7,317 nucleotides of DNA from Bacillota bacterium (lineage in GTDB: Bacteria; Bacillota; Clostridia; Oscillospirales; Oscillospiraceae), in NCBI GenBank assembly GCA_023395775.1, contig JAEWYA010000074.1:1-7317 (forward strand), in the 5' to 3' direction. Shown here in pieces: positions 1-6,376 of the stretch. Each line of letters begins with the position of its first letter. Within the stretch, counting starts at the first letter, position 1. The position numbers and the translations under genes are program-made. Below the pieces are notes generated by a model. That model ran no database searches and was not told the origin of the DNA. It saw only the letters and a list, made by a program, of their open reading frames with translations.

Positions 1-57
1 GTGCGCTCCTATGCCCAGCGTACCGGCGTCAAGGTTTCCGTTGATATCGTGGACTGA
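1..57 (+). CDS. khpA: KH-domain RNA-binding protein KhpA (YlqC), C-terminal end only
   Basis: The window opens inside a reading frame of 18 codons that ends at TGA 55-57. Its peptide, VRSYAQRTGVKVSVDIVD, resembles the C-terminus of the small KH-domain protein KhpA/YlqC, where a basic helix is followed by a final beta strand of the form V(S/E)(V/I)DIVD. KhpA is about 75-80 residues, binds RNA, and in Gram-positives partners KhpB; its gene usually lies between rpsP and rimM. The rimM gene just downstream fits that order. The start and the GxxG loop lie outside the window, so the call rests on a short tail plus synteny. Confidence 0.7.
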   Translation: MRSYAQRTGVKVSVDIVD

Positions 58-62
58 CAAAT

Positions 63-97
63 GGGGAGGGAGGATGCGTAAGCATCCTCCCTCTTTC
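63..97 (+). terminator. Terminator-like hairpin after khpA
   Basis: A perfect 12-bp stem (66-77 with 82-93) closes a GTAA tetraloop, and three G-U pairs could extend it outward. The following T-tract is interrupted (TTTCC, then TTTTT near 105), so termination may be incomplete. It begins a few bases after the khpA stop and precedes a separate promoter for rimM. Confidence 0.65.
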
Positions 98-140
98 CTA
101 TGCGTTTTTCCCTCCGACGGAGTCCTCACGCCCAACCCCC

Positions 141-169
141 TTGCCCATTGGTTCGAAATAGGCTATACT
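141..169 (+). promoter_or_regulatory. SigA-type promoter for rimM-trmD
   Basis: TTGCCC (141-146) and TATACT (164-169) are separated by 17 bp, the ideal spacing for the vegetative sigma factor. The expected transcription start is near 176, giving a leader of about 35 nt with the AAGGAG ribosome binding site at 196-201. It lies between the khpA hairpin and rimM, so rimM-trmD can be expressed independently of the upstream operon. Confidence 0.6.
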
Positions 170-211
170 AATTAAACAATAGCCAAAGGTGCAAAAAGGA
201 GTCTCTTTTTT

Positions 212-718
212 ATGAAATTGGAATTTATTCAAGTCGGCCGCATTGTCAACGCCCACGGTATCCGGGGCGAGGTGCGGCTGCTGCCCCACGGTTTCGACCC
301 GGCCTTTCTGACCGGCTTTAAGACTTTTTTTCTAGGCAAGGACAAGACCCCCATCACCCCCACCGCCAACCACGTCCACAAGAGTTTTGTACTGTTGAAA
401 TTTCCCGGCGTAGACGACATGAACGCCGCCCTTTCCTACAAGGAGCAGCCCGTCTATATCCGCCGGGACGACGCGGACAGCGCGGTGCCCTTTGACGACG
501 AGCTGCTGGGCATGGATGTAAAAAATGCCGACACCGGGGAGGAACTTGGCAAGCTGACGCAGGTGGAGGATTATCCCGCCAGTAAGGTCTATACCGTTAA
601 GGGGGAAAAGACCTATCTCATTCCCGCCGTGCCGGAGGTCTTTATCGTCTCTGCGAATTTGGACGCCAACGTGATGCTGGTTCACATACTGAAAGGGATG
701 GAAACAGATGAGAATTGA
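212..718 (+). CDS. rimM: Ribosome maturation factor RimM
   Basis: RimM is a cytoplasmic assembly factor that binds ribosomal protein S19 and helps mature the 3' (head) domain of the 30S subunit. The 168-residue product has the usual length. The N-terminal RimM barrel starts with the hallmark VGRIVNAHGIRGEVRL (residues 8-23). The second half is a PRC-barrel domain from about residue 95 (LLGMDVKNADTGEELGKL), including the conserved IPAVPEV stretch at 137-143 and the ending VHILKGM. The ATG at 212 is chosen because AAGGAG (196-201) lies 10 nt upstream and the family N-terminus begins there. The end overlaps trmD by 11 bases, which suggests translational coupling; rimM-trmD is the standard pair in bacteria. 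No anomalies were seen. Confidence 0.96.
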   Translation: MKLEFIQVGRIVNAHGIRGEVRLLPHGFDPAFLTGFKTFFLGKDKTPITPTANHVHKSFVLLKFPGVDDMNAALSYKEQPVYIRRDDADSAVPFDDELLGMDVKNADTGEELGKLTQVEDYPASKVYTVKGEKTYLIPAVPEVFIVSANLDANVMLVHILKGMETDEN

Positions 719-1490
719 CATTCTGACCCTGTTCCCGGAGTCGGTGGACGCTATGCTGAACGTCAGCATTCTGGGCCGCGCCCAGGAGCGCGGCCACATC
801 GCCATCCAGTCCCACCAGATCCGGGAGTACACCACCAACAAGCAGATGCAGGTGGACGACTACCCCTACGGCGGCGGGCGTGGCGCGGTAATGCAGGCGG
901 ATCCGCTGTACCGCTGCTGGGACCACGTGGTGCAGATCTTCGGCCCGGGCCGGACCATCTACATGTCCCCCTGCGGGCGGGTGTTCACCCAGGCGGTCGC
1001 CAAAGAGCTGAAGGAACAATACGACCACCTGATTCTGATCTGCGGTCACTATGAGGGCGTGGACCAGCGGTTTTTGGACGAATGCGTGGACGAAGAGCTC
1101 TCCATGGGAGACTTTGTCCTCACCGGCGGGGAAATTCCCGCCATGGCGGTGTGCGACGCGGTGTGCCGCATGGTGCCCGGCGTCCTGCCGGACGAGGAGT
1201 GCTTTACGGAGGAATCCCACTGGAACGGCCTTTTGGAATATCCTCAGTATTCCCGCCCTGCGGAGTGGCACGGGCGGGAGGTGCCCTCCATTCTGGTCTC
1301 CGGCGACCACGCAAAGGTGGCGGCCTGGCGGAAAAAGGAGAGCTATAAGCGCACCATGGCCCGGCGGCCGGACCTGTTCGCGGAGTTTGACGAAACGCAA
1401 CTCACCACAAAGGCCGAGCGGAAAATTCTCCAGCAGGCGAAAGATGAATTTGCCACCAAGTCGGCAATCCCTTCCGATTCAAAGGCCTGA
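708..1490 (+). CDS. trmD: tRNA (guanine-N1)-methyltransferase TrmD
   Basis: TrmD is a homodimeric SPOUT (trefoil-knot) enzyme that transfers a methyl group from S-adenosylmethionine to N1 of G37 in tRNAs reading CNN-type codons, which prevents +1 frameshifting. The 260-residue protein shows the family motifs: MRIDILTLFPE at the start, YGGGRG (54-59), GHYEGVDQR (113-121), SMGDFVLTGGE (132-142) and the C-terminal RNA-binding part with SGDH and ESYKRT. Numbering runs parallel to the E. coli and Haemophilus enzymes: Arg154 is kept, but the position of catalytic Asp169 is Glu (ACG-GAG-GAA-TCC, 1206-1217). The usual GGGxGM motif reads GGGRGA (Ala60). The start overlaps the rimM end, with a weak AAAGGG at 692-697. 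rplS, often next in the operon, is absent here. Confidence 0.96.
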   Translation: MRIDILTLFPESVDAMLNVSILGRAQERGHIAIQSHQIREYTTNKQMQVDDYPYGGGRGAVMQADPLYRCWDHVVQIFGPGRTIYMSPCGRVFTQAVAKELKEQYDHLILICGHYEGVDQRFLDECVDEELSMGDFVLTGGEIPAMAVCDAVCRMVPGVLPDEECFTEESHWNGLLEYPQYSRPAEWHGREVPSILVSGDHAKVAAWRKKESYKRTMARRPDLFAEFDETQLTTKAERKILQQAKDEFATKSAIPSDSKA

Positions 1491-1500
1491 CCCGGATCGG
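1474..1500 (+). terminator. Weak hairpin at the end of trmD
   Basis: A 7-bp stem with one G-U pair (1474-1480 with 1494-1500) spans the trmD stop codon and has a 13-nt loop. No T-tract follows, so it is a poor intrinsic terminator. No better terminator is seen before the next promoter, so some read-through or factor-dependent termination is possible. Confidence 0.25.
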
Positions 1501-1568
1501 TGTCCGTCTCTTGCGCACTCTCAGATAGGCTAAACTTAAAATAATGCATAAAAAATTTCATTTTGTAC

Positions 1569-1598
1569 TTGCTACATTTTGGTAATATGTGATACAAT
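1569..1598 (+). promoter_or_regulatory. SigA-type extended -10 promoter for the chemoreceptor gene
   Basis: TTGCTA (1569-1574) and TACAAT (1593-1598) are 18 bp apart, and a TG at 1590-1591 gives an extended -10 (TGaTACAAT). The preceding stretch from about 1525 is strongly AT-rich, like an UP element. Transcription should start near 1604-1606, about 135 nt before the chosen start codon. No SigD/sigma-28 flagellar promoter (TAAA then GCCGATAA) is visible, which is notable for a chemoreceptor gene. Confidence 0.6.
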
Positions 1599-1600
1599 TT

Positions 1601-1698
1601 ATGAGGTCACCTGTTTGCTGCCGCGGCTGCGGTCTGCAAGTGCGGTGGCCTCATGTCCTTTGCAGGGGGACAGAAGCGTTGGCCATCCCTCTGTTTTT
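1601..1698 (+). promoter_or_regulatory. Structured 5' leader of the chemoreceptor mRNA, candidate attenuator
   Basis: The leader can form a long stem-loop: 1601-1611 pairs with 1644-1654 (11 bp, one G-U), enclosing 1615-1618 with 1636-1639 (TTGC/GCAA) and 1621-1624 with 1629-1632 (CCGC/GCGG). The outer few pairs may lie upstream of the predicted transcription start. A competing pairing joins CTGCAA (1634-1639) to TTGCAG (1660-1665), which also forms part of a terminator-like stem at 1662-1693. Refolding could therefore switch read-through. A small GTTTTC/GAAAAC hairpin (1703-1721) precedes the ribosome binding site. I recognise no riboswitch class; the c-di-GMP (GEMM) consensus common before chemotaxis genes is not seen. 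The regulatory role is inferred from pairing by eye. Confidence 0.35.
1662..1698 (+). terminator. Possible intrinsic terminator inside the chemoreceptor leader
   Basis: CAGGGGG (1663-1669) pairs with CCCTCTG (1687-1693) with one G-U pair around a 17-nt loop, and TTTTT follows at 1694-1698. It lies between the predicted promoter and the start codon, so it would act as an attenuator and not as a gene-end terminator. The large loop makes it only moderately stable. TGTCC/GGACA (1654-1658 with 1668-1672) is an alternative, mutually exclusive fold. Confidence 0.35.
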
Positions 1699-1741
1699 GA
1701 GCGTTTTCAAAGTAAGAAAACTATTCAAGGAGGATGAAATT

Positions 1742-3823
1742 GTGAAAGAGAGAAAAGACATCACTCGGGGGGAAAATCACAGGAAGGGGGGGCGCCGGGC
1801 AAGCATCCAAAGCCGTATTATCCTGCTGGCCGTTCTGGCCTGCGTCGGTTCCCTGCTCATCTCCAACATTATCAGCGGTACCATTACCACCTCCTCCGGC
1901 CGCGCTTCCAGCTATAAGCTTCTGGAGAATAAGACCGCCAGCGTTGCGGCACAGGTCTCAGACTACATGAATAAGGCCTTTGCCGTCACGGAAAGTCTGG
2001 CATACGGCGGGGATATTCGCTCCCTTGACCCGGACACCCAGCGCAAAGCGCTGGTGGCTACCATTCAGAACAACCCTTATTTTATTCTGTTCTACCAGCA
2101 GGGAATCGACGGGATGCAGACCGCAAGGAGCTCCGGGGATCTGGGAAATCGGTCGGATCGCTGGTGGTTCAAGCAGGTCAAGTCCGCCCCGCATCCCTTT
2201 ATTACCAAGTCCTACCTCGATATCAATACCATGAGCCCCGTCACCTCCGTGATTTACCCCGTCTATCCCGTGGGTTCGTCCAGCCGTGTGGTGGGCGTGC
2301 TGGGCGCCGATCTGAGCCTCGAGAAGCTGCAGGAAATTGTGGATACCTATAATACAGAGGATACCTATTCCGTGATTCTGGACGGAGAGGGCGTTGTGGT
2401 GGCCCACCCAGACTCCCAGCAGGTAGCCGAAATGTACAACTATGTGGACGGTACCAAAACGTTGGTATCCGACGGGAAGGAGACGAAGGAGAATGTTGAG
2501 CTTTCCCCCGTGCTGAAATCTCTCACCGCCGCGGCGCTCTCCGGTACCAGCGGCGTCCAGGAGCAGTCCGACGAAAACGCGATTTACGCTTACGCGCCCA
2601 TTTCTCTGCCGGGCAACTCCGGCAGCTGGGCCGTCGTCACCATTCAAAATCGGGACGCCGCATACGCCAGCACCATGCAGATGATTCTCTCCAACATCGT
2701 CCTGACGCTGATTTTGACCGCAATCATCGTCGCCGTTTCCATTCTGTTCAGCCGTAGGCTGGTGCGTCCTCTAAAGCAGCTGCACCGCGCCGCCGACCAG
2801 ATTGCTCAGGGCGACTTGAACGTGGACGTCACGGTTTCCAGCCGGGACGAAATCGGAGAACTGGCCGCCTCCCTCAACACCACGGTAGGGCGACTGAAAT
2901 CCTACATCAACTATATCAATGAGATCACCGATGTCCTCAATATGTTTTCCCGCGGAAACCTGAAATTTGAGTTGACTTATGACTACACGGGGGAATTCTC
3001 AAAAATCAAGGATGCCCTAATTGCCATTCAGATGACCATGAACCAGACCCTGCTCCATATCAGACAGGCCTCCAGCGAAGTGGCCGGCGGCTCCGATCAG
3101 GTGGCCGGCGGCGCGCAGGCCCTCTCTCAGGGCGCGACGGAGCAGGCCAGTTCGATTGAGGAGCTGTCCGCTGCGATTGGAGAGCTGTCTGCCAAGATCC
3201 AGCAGAACGCACAGGAGGCCGACGCAGCCAACGCCATTTCCGAGGAAGCCAAGGCCTGCATGGTTGAGAGCAACAACCACATGAAGGAAATGATGTCCGC
3301 CATGCAGGACATCGGAAACACTTCCGGGGAGATTGGAAAGATTATCAAGACCATTGACGACATCGCATTCCAGACGAACATTCTGGCCCTGAATGCAGCG
3401 GTGGAGGCTGCCCGGGCCGGTTCCGCCGGAAAGGGCTTTGCCGTGGTGGCGGACGAGGTGCGCAATCTTGCGGGTAAGTCCGCCGAGGCGGCGAAGAGCA
3501 CCACTGCCCTGATTGAAAACGCTGTGGCCGCCATCAAGGCCGGTACGCAGATTGCCAATACCACTGCCGAGTCCATGGGGGCCGTGGTGCAGCACACCAA
3601 CGAGGTCAGTCAGAAGATTCGCAATATTGCCCAGGCCTCCGATCAGCAGGCCGTCTCCGCCGAGCAAATCTCCACCGGCATCGACCAGATTTCCGCAGTG
3701 GTACAGAACAACTCCGCCACCGCAGAGGAGAGCGCCGCCGCCAGCGAGGAGCTATCCGCCCAGGCGCAGACTCTGAAGACATTAGTCGACGGTTTCGTCC
3801 TTCGGGACAGTGCCGAGAACTGA
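1742..3823 (+). CDS. Methyl-accepting chemotaxis protein with dCache sensor domain
   Basis: This transmembrane chemoreceptor relays ligand binding to the CheA/CheW array at the cell pole. The GTG start at 1742 is chosen for AAGGAGG at 1727-1733; the frame is open further upstream, but that part overlaps the -10 promoter box. The 693-residue protein has a basic N-terminus, a membrane segment (about 26-48), an extracellular domain of about 265 residues, a second membrane segment (about 314-336), a HAMP domain (about 338-392), a second HAMP-like stretch (about 395-437) and a coiled-coil signalling domain. The signalling tip is clear: DIAFQTNILALNAAVEAARAG at 540-560 followed by GKGFAVVADEVRNLA. 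The sensor resembles dCache_1 and carries R140-x-W142-F143, Y158 and D190, matching most of the known amino-acid-binding motif. There is no C-terminal NWETF-like CheR tether. Other chemotaxis genes are absent here. Confidence 0.93.
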   Translation: MKERKDITRGENHRKGGRRASIQSRIILLAVLACVGSLLISNIISGTITTSSGRASSYKLLENKTASVAAQVSDYMNKAFAVTESLAYGGDIRSLDPDTQRKALVATIQNNPYFILFYQQGIDGMQTARSSGDLGNRSDRWWFKQVKSAPHPFITKSYLDINTMSPVTSVIYPVYPVGSSSRVVGVLGADLSLEKLQEIVDTYNTEDTYSVILDGEGVVVAHPDSQQVAEMYNYVDGTKTLVSDGKETKENVELSPVLKSLTAAALSGTSGVQEQSDENAIYAYAPISLPGNSGSWAVVTIQNRDAAYASTMQMILSNIVLTLILTAIIVAVSILFSRRLVRPLKQLHRAADQIAQGDLNVDVTVSSRDEIGELAASLNTTVGRLKSYINYINEITDVLNMFSRGNLKFELTYDYTGEFSKIKDALIAIQMTMNQTLLHIRQASSEVAGGSDQVAGGAQALSQGATEQASSIEELSAAIGELSAKIQQNAQEADAANAISEEAKACMVESNNHMKEMMSAMQDIGNTSGEIGKIIKTIDDIAFQTNILALNAAVEAARAGSAGKGFAVVADEVRNLAGKSAEAAKSTTALIENAVAAIKAGTQIANTTAESMGAVVQHTNEVSQKIRNIAQASDQQAVSAEQISTGIDQISAVVQNNSATAEESAAASEELSAQAQTLKTLVDGFVLRDSAEN

Positions 3824-3847
3824 TCCGATTTCCTTCTCCGGCAGCCC

Positions 3848-3886
3848 AAAACCGGCGTTGGCGATACCGCCAGCGCCGGTTTTTTT
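3848..3886 (+). terminator. Strong intrinsic terminator after the chemoreceptor gene
   Basis: A 13-bp stem with one G-U pair (3851-3863 with 3868-3880) closes an ATAC loop and is followed by seven T (3880-3886). The AAA at 3848-3850 can extend the stem. It starts about 25 nt after the stop codon. Confidence 0.9.
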
Positions 3887-3907
3887 GTCAGATCGGAAAG
3901 AAAACGG

Positions 3908-3950
3908 TTTCCTTCTCTTGAAAAAAGTGTTATGATGATTTCATTATAAT
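3908..3950 (+). promoter_or_regulatory. Promoter region for the aminotransferase gene
   Basis: The AT-rich stretch holds two -10 candidates. TATGAT (3931-3936) has an extended TG (TGtTATGAT) and a poor -35 TTTCCT (3908-3913) at 17 bp. TATAAT (3945-3950) is a perfect -10, but the nearest good -35, TTGAAA (3918-3923), is 21 bp away. The exact start therefore cannot be fixed, but a promoter is likely because a strong terminator lies directly upstream. Confidence 0.5.
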
Positions 3951-3973
3951 TTTTCGCAAAATCACAGATTCAG

Positions 3974-3994
3974 GCCGCCGTGCAATGCGGCGGC
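3974..3994 (+). promoter_or_regulatory. GC-rich hairpin next to the aminotransferase ribosome binding site
   Basis: GCCGCCG (3974-3980) and CGGCGGC (3988-3994) form a perfect 7-bp stem with the loop TGCAATG. It ends directly before the GGGAAGGAA ribosome binding site (3995-4003). It has no T-tract, so it is not a terminator. It may affect translation or mRNA stability, but no regulator can be named. Confidence 0.3.
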
Positions 3995-4010
3995 GGGAAG
4001 GAACTTACTT

Positions 4011-5195
4011 ATGATCTCTCAGCAAATGCTGGCTCTGGGCCAATCCCGATCCTGCATCCGTGAGCTGTTTGAATACGGCATGAAGCAGGCCTCTATCGTA
4101 GGGAAAGAAAATGTCTTCGACTTTTCCATCGGCAATCCCTCCATTCCCTCTCCCCCGCTGGTGAATGAATCGTTTTTGGATATTGTACGCACGGAGGATA
4201 GCCTGGATGTACACGGCTACACCTCCGCCGCCGGATATCCTGGTGTGCGAAAAGCCGTGGCAGACGACCTGAACGCCCGATATGACGCGCACATTCGCCC
4301 GGAAAACCTGTTCTTCACCTGCGGCGCTGCCCCGGCACTGATCGCCGTAGTGCGCGCACTGGCGGTGAAAGACGCGGAGATCGTTGGCGTGGCTCCCTTC
4401 TTTGCCGAGTATCGTCCCTTCCTGGAGAGCAACGGCGCAAAATTTGTGGTGACCCCGCCGGACATGGAGCACTTCCAAATCCGTCTCGACGAGATGTCCC
4501 CCCTCATCAATGAACACACGCAGGCAGTCCTTATCAACTCCCCCAATAACCCCTCCGGCGTGGTTTACACGAAGGAGACTCTGGAAAAACTGGCAAAGCT
4601 CCTGACGGAGAAGAGTCGTGAGGTGGGCCACACCATCTACCTGATCTCCGACGAGCCCTACCGGGAGTTGCTGTATGACGGCGCAGTGGTAAGCTGGGTT
4701 CCCAATATTTATCCCAACACCGTGGTATGCTATTCTTACTCCAAGTCCCTGTCCCTGCCCGGTGAACGCATCGGCTACGTCTGCGTGCCCGACAGCGCCG
4801 CAGAAAGTGCAGAGCTTTATGCGGCGGTGGCTGGAGCCGCCCGCGTCCTGGGCCATGTCTGTCCTCCCTCTCTCCAGCAGCGGGTCGTGGCCCGCTGTGC
4901 GGCGGAGCGACCTGATCTTGCGGCCTACGACAAGAACCGAAAGGCGCTGTACGACGCTCTGACCGGCTTCGGCTACTCCTGCCCCAGGGCTAACGGCGCG
5001 TTTTACATGTTCGTCAAGGCCCCCGGCGGCGGCTCCAAGGCATTTTCTGACCGCGCAAAGGAAAAAAACGTGCTGGTGGTCCCGGGCGATGATTTCGGCT
5101 GCCCGGAGTATTTCCGCCTATGTACCTGCGTGTCATACGACACCATCCAGCGGAGTCTCCCCCTGTTCAAGGAGCTGATCGAATCCTATCGCTGA
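4011..5195 (+). CDS. PLP-dependent class I/II aminotransferase (aspartate aminotransferase-like)
   Basis: This cytoplasmic fold-type I enzyme moves an amino group between an amino acid and a 2-oxo acid using pyridoxal phosphate. The 394-residue length is normal. Cofactor and substrate residues are visible: a GAAPAL phosphate-binding turn near residue 105, N180 in NNPSG (179-183), D214 and Y217 in SDEPY, the Schiff-base lysine K245 in YSYSKSLSLPGERIGY, and R369 in YFRLC, which is expected to hold the substrate carboxylate. The ATG at 4011 has GGAAGGAA at 3996-4003. The protein groups with AspC/AAT-I-like enzymes; substrate preference (aspartate, alanine, aromatic or other) cannot be read from the sequence. 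Its own promoter and flanking terminators make it monocistronic. No biosynthetic neighbour hints at a pathway; sharing a region with an amino-acid-type chemoreceptor is probably coincidental. Confidence 0.9.
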   Translation: MISQQMLALGQSRSCIRELFEYGMKQASIVGKENVFDFSIGNPSIPSPPLVNESFLDIVRTEDSLDVHGYTSAAGYPGVRKAVADDLNARYDAHIRPENLFFTCGAAPALIAVVRALAVKDAEIVGVAPFFAEYRPFLESNGAKFVVTPPDMEHFQIRLDEMSPLINEHTQAVLINSPNNPSGVVYTKETLEKLAKLLTEKSREVGHTIYLISDEPYRELLYDGAVVSWVPNIYPNTVVCYSYSKSLSLPGERIGYVCVPDSAAESAELYAAVAGAARVLGHVCPPSLQQRVVARCAAERPDLAAYDKNRKALYDALTGFGYSCPRANGAFYMFVKAPGGGSKAFSDRAKEKNVLVVPGDDFGCPEYFRLCTCVSYDTIQRSLPLFKELIESYR

Positions 5196-5278
5196 GCGGT
5201 GCCTATGCCCTCGTCTGCTCCGGATATGATTTCCCACTTGCTCCGGCAAATGGAGTCCTGGCGTGATCTTCCAAATGC

Positions 5279-5315
5279 AAAAAAGGCCCGGGGTATGTCA
5301 CCCCGGGCCTTTTTT
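5279..5315. terminator. Bidirectional terminator between aminotransferase and rplL
   Basis: A 16-bp perfect stem (5279-5294 with 5300-5315) closes a 5-nt loop. Its outer part is A6 on the left and T6 on the right, so either strand reads a GC-rich hairpin followed by a U-tract. It sits between convergent genes and serves both the aminotransferase (+) and the rplL end (-), about 31 nt after the rplL stop. The sequence 5196-5278 before it holds nothing I can identify. Confidence 0.95.
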
Positions 5316-5346
5316 ATTGAATTTATGCGGGTAAGAAGCAGATAGC

Positions 5347-5715
5347 TTACTTCAGCTCGACCTTGGCGCCGGCTTCTTCCAGCTTCGCCTTCATGGCCTC
5401 GGCGTCGTCCTTGGACACGCCTTCCTTCAGAGTGGAAGGAGTACCCTCGACAGTAGCCTTGGCCTCGGCCAGACCCTGCTCGGTGATCTCGCGGACAGCC
5501 TTGATGACCTTGATCTTGGCAGCGGCGTCAAAGCCGGTCAGGACCACGTCGAAAGAGGTCTTTTCCTCAGCAGCGGGAGCGGCAGCAGCGGCGGGAGCAG
5601 CCATGGCGGCGGCGGAAACGCCGAACTCTTCCTCCAGAGCATGTACCAGCTCGCTCAGCTCCAGAACGGTCAGGCCCTTGATCTCTTCGATCATAGCGGT
5701 AACTTTCTCAGACAT
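5347..5715 (-). CDS. rplL: 50S ribosomal protein L7/L12
   Basis: L7/L12 forms the mobile stalk dimers that recruit translation GTPases (EF-Tu, EF-G, IF2, RF3) to the ribosome. The 122-residue protein has the normal architecture: an N-terminal dimerisation and L10-binding helix pair (about 1-34, MSEKVTAMIEEIKGLTVLEL), an Ala/Pro-rich hinge (about 35-50) and the globular C-terminal domain from FDVVL to the end AGAKVELK. The start has TAGGAGG at 5724-5730, 8 nt upstream. In the factor-binding helix the usual GLKEAKDLVE reads GLAEAKATVE, so the Lys equivalent to E. coli Lys81 is Ala, while the Lys65 and Lys70 equivalents remain. It lies 51 bp after rplJ and ends at the shared terminator. Confidence 0.97.
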   Translation of the reverse strand: MSEKVTAMIEEIKGLTVLELSELVHALEEEFGVSAAAMAAPAAAAAPAAEEKTSFDVVLTGFDAAAKIKVIKAVREITEQGLAEAKATVEGTPSTLKEGVSKDDAEAMKAKLEEAGAKVELK

Positions 5716-5766
5716 AGTAGTAGCCTCCTAATTAAAAGTTATTAGTTATTTGGAACGGTTTGCCGC

Positions 5767-6300
5767 TTATTCGGCGGCGGGAGCAGCCTCTGCGGCAGGA
5801 GCGGCTTCGCCGCCCTTTTCCGCGATCTGCTTTAGAACCACAGCCAGACCCGTGATGGGAGCCAGCATGGTACCCAGGACCTGCGCCTGCAGGACGGGCA
5901 GCGCGGGGATAGACGCCAGGGACTTAATGGTAGCGAGATCCACCACCTTGCCGTCCATGAAGCCGCCCTTGATTTCGAACTTGTTCTCCATCTTCTTGGC
6001 ACAGTTGTTCATGATGCGGGCGGGAGCCACAACATCTTCGGACAGGGCCAGAGAAGTAGTGCCGTTCAGCAGGCCGTCCAGCTCGCTGAGCCCGACGTTG
6101 TTGAACGCGAAACGGAGCATGGTGTTCTTAACCACCGCGTAATCCACGCCGTTCTCGCGGCACTCCTTACGCAGGGCGGTATCCTCCTCCACGGTGATAC
6201 CCTTGTAGTCCACGATGACGCCGGCGGTGGCCTTCCGGACTTTTTCGGTCAGCTCCGCAACGATCGCCTGCTTTGCACTCAAGACTTTTGCGTTAGGCAT
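5767..6300 (-). CDS. rplJ: 50S ribosomal protein L10
   Basis: L10 anchors the stalk: its N-terminal domain binds 23S rRNA next to L11, and its C-terminal helix carries the L7/L12 dimers. The free L10-L12 complex also represses its own mRNA. The 177-residue protein begins MPNAKVLSAKQAIVAEL and contains the family segments GVIVDYKGITVEE, VVKNTMLRFA and NGTTSLAL. The start at 6300 is preferred over a longer open frame because GGAGGTG (6309-6315) lies 8 nt upstream, the family N-terminus begins here, and the extension would run through the leader RNA. The C-terminus ends in a low-complexity EAAPAAEAAPAAE tail after the stalk helix. It is followed by rplL, with its own promoter and leader upstream. 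Confidence 0.97.
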   Translation of the reverse strand: MPNAKVLSAKQAIVAELTEKVRKATAGVIVDYKGITVEEDTALRKECRENGVDYAVVKNTMLRFAFNNVGLSELDGLLNGTTSLALSEDVVAPARIMNNCAKKMENKFEIKGGFMDGKVVDLATIKSLASIPALPVLQAQVLGTMLAPITGLAVVLKQIAEKGGEAAPAAEAAPAAE

Positions 6301-6376
6301 TCTTGTTTCACCTCCAGAGTTTTTTGTGGGATGTCCCCACCCTCCGGTTTTCGCCGGGGAACGGATGGTCCCGAGG

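Noticed and set aside
107..135. CTCCG/CGGAG small palindrome before the rimM promoter
   Set aside because: Too short a loop and no match to a known operator; likely chance.
642..1400. Long antisense open frame across trmD
   Set aside because: A shadow of GC-rich trmD codons with no ribosome binding site and no recognisable protein family. The antisense frames over the chemoreceptor (1958-2647, 3017-3667) and the aminotransferase (4005-4856) are rejected for the same reason.
1589..1741. N-terminal extension of the chemoreceptor from GTG 1589 or ATG 1601
   Set aside because: The GTG overlaps the extended -10 promoter element and the ATG lies upstream of the predicted transcription start. A strong ribosome binding site precedes GTG 1742, and the Cys-rich extension does not resemble a receptor N-terminus.
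5216..5246. Direct repeat TGCTCCGG (5216-5223 and 5239-5246)
   Set aside because: Only 8 bp, two copies, in GC-rich sequence; no attachment site or insertion boundary is associated.
6326..6340. GTGGG/CCCAC hairpin before rplJ
   Set aside because: In the - transcript it is followed by an A-run, so it is not a terminator; 5 bp with no supporting context.
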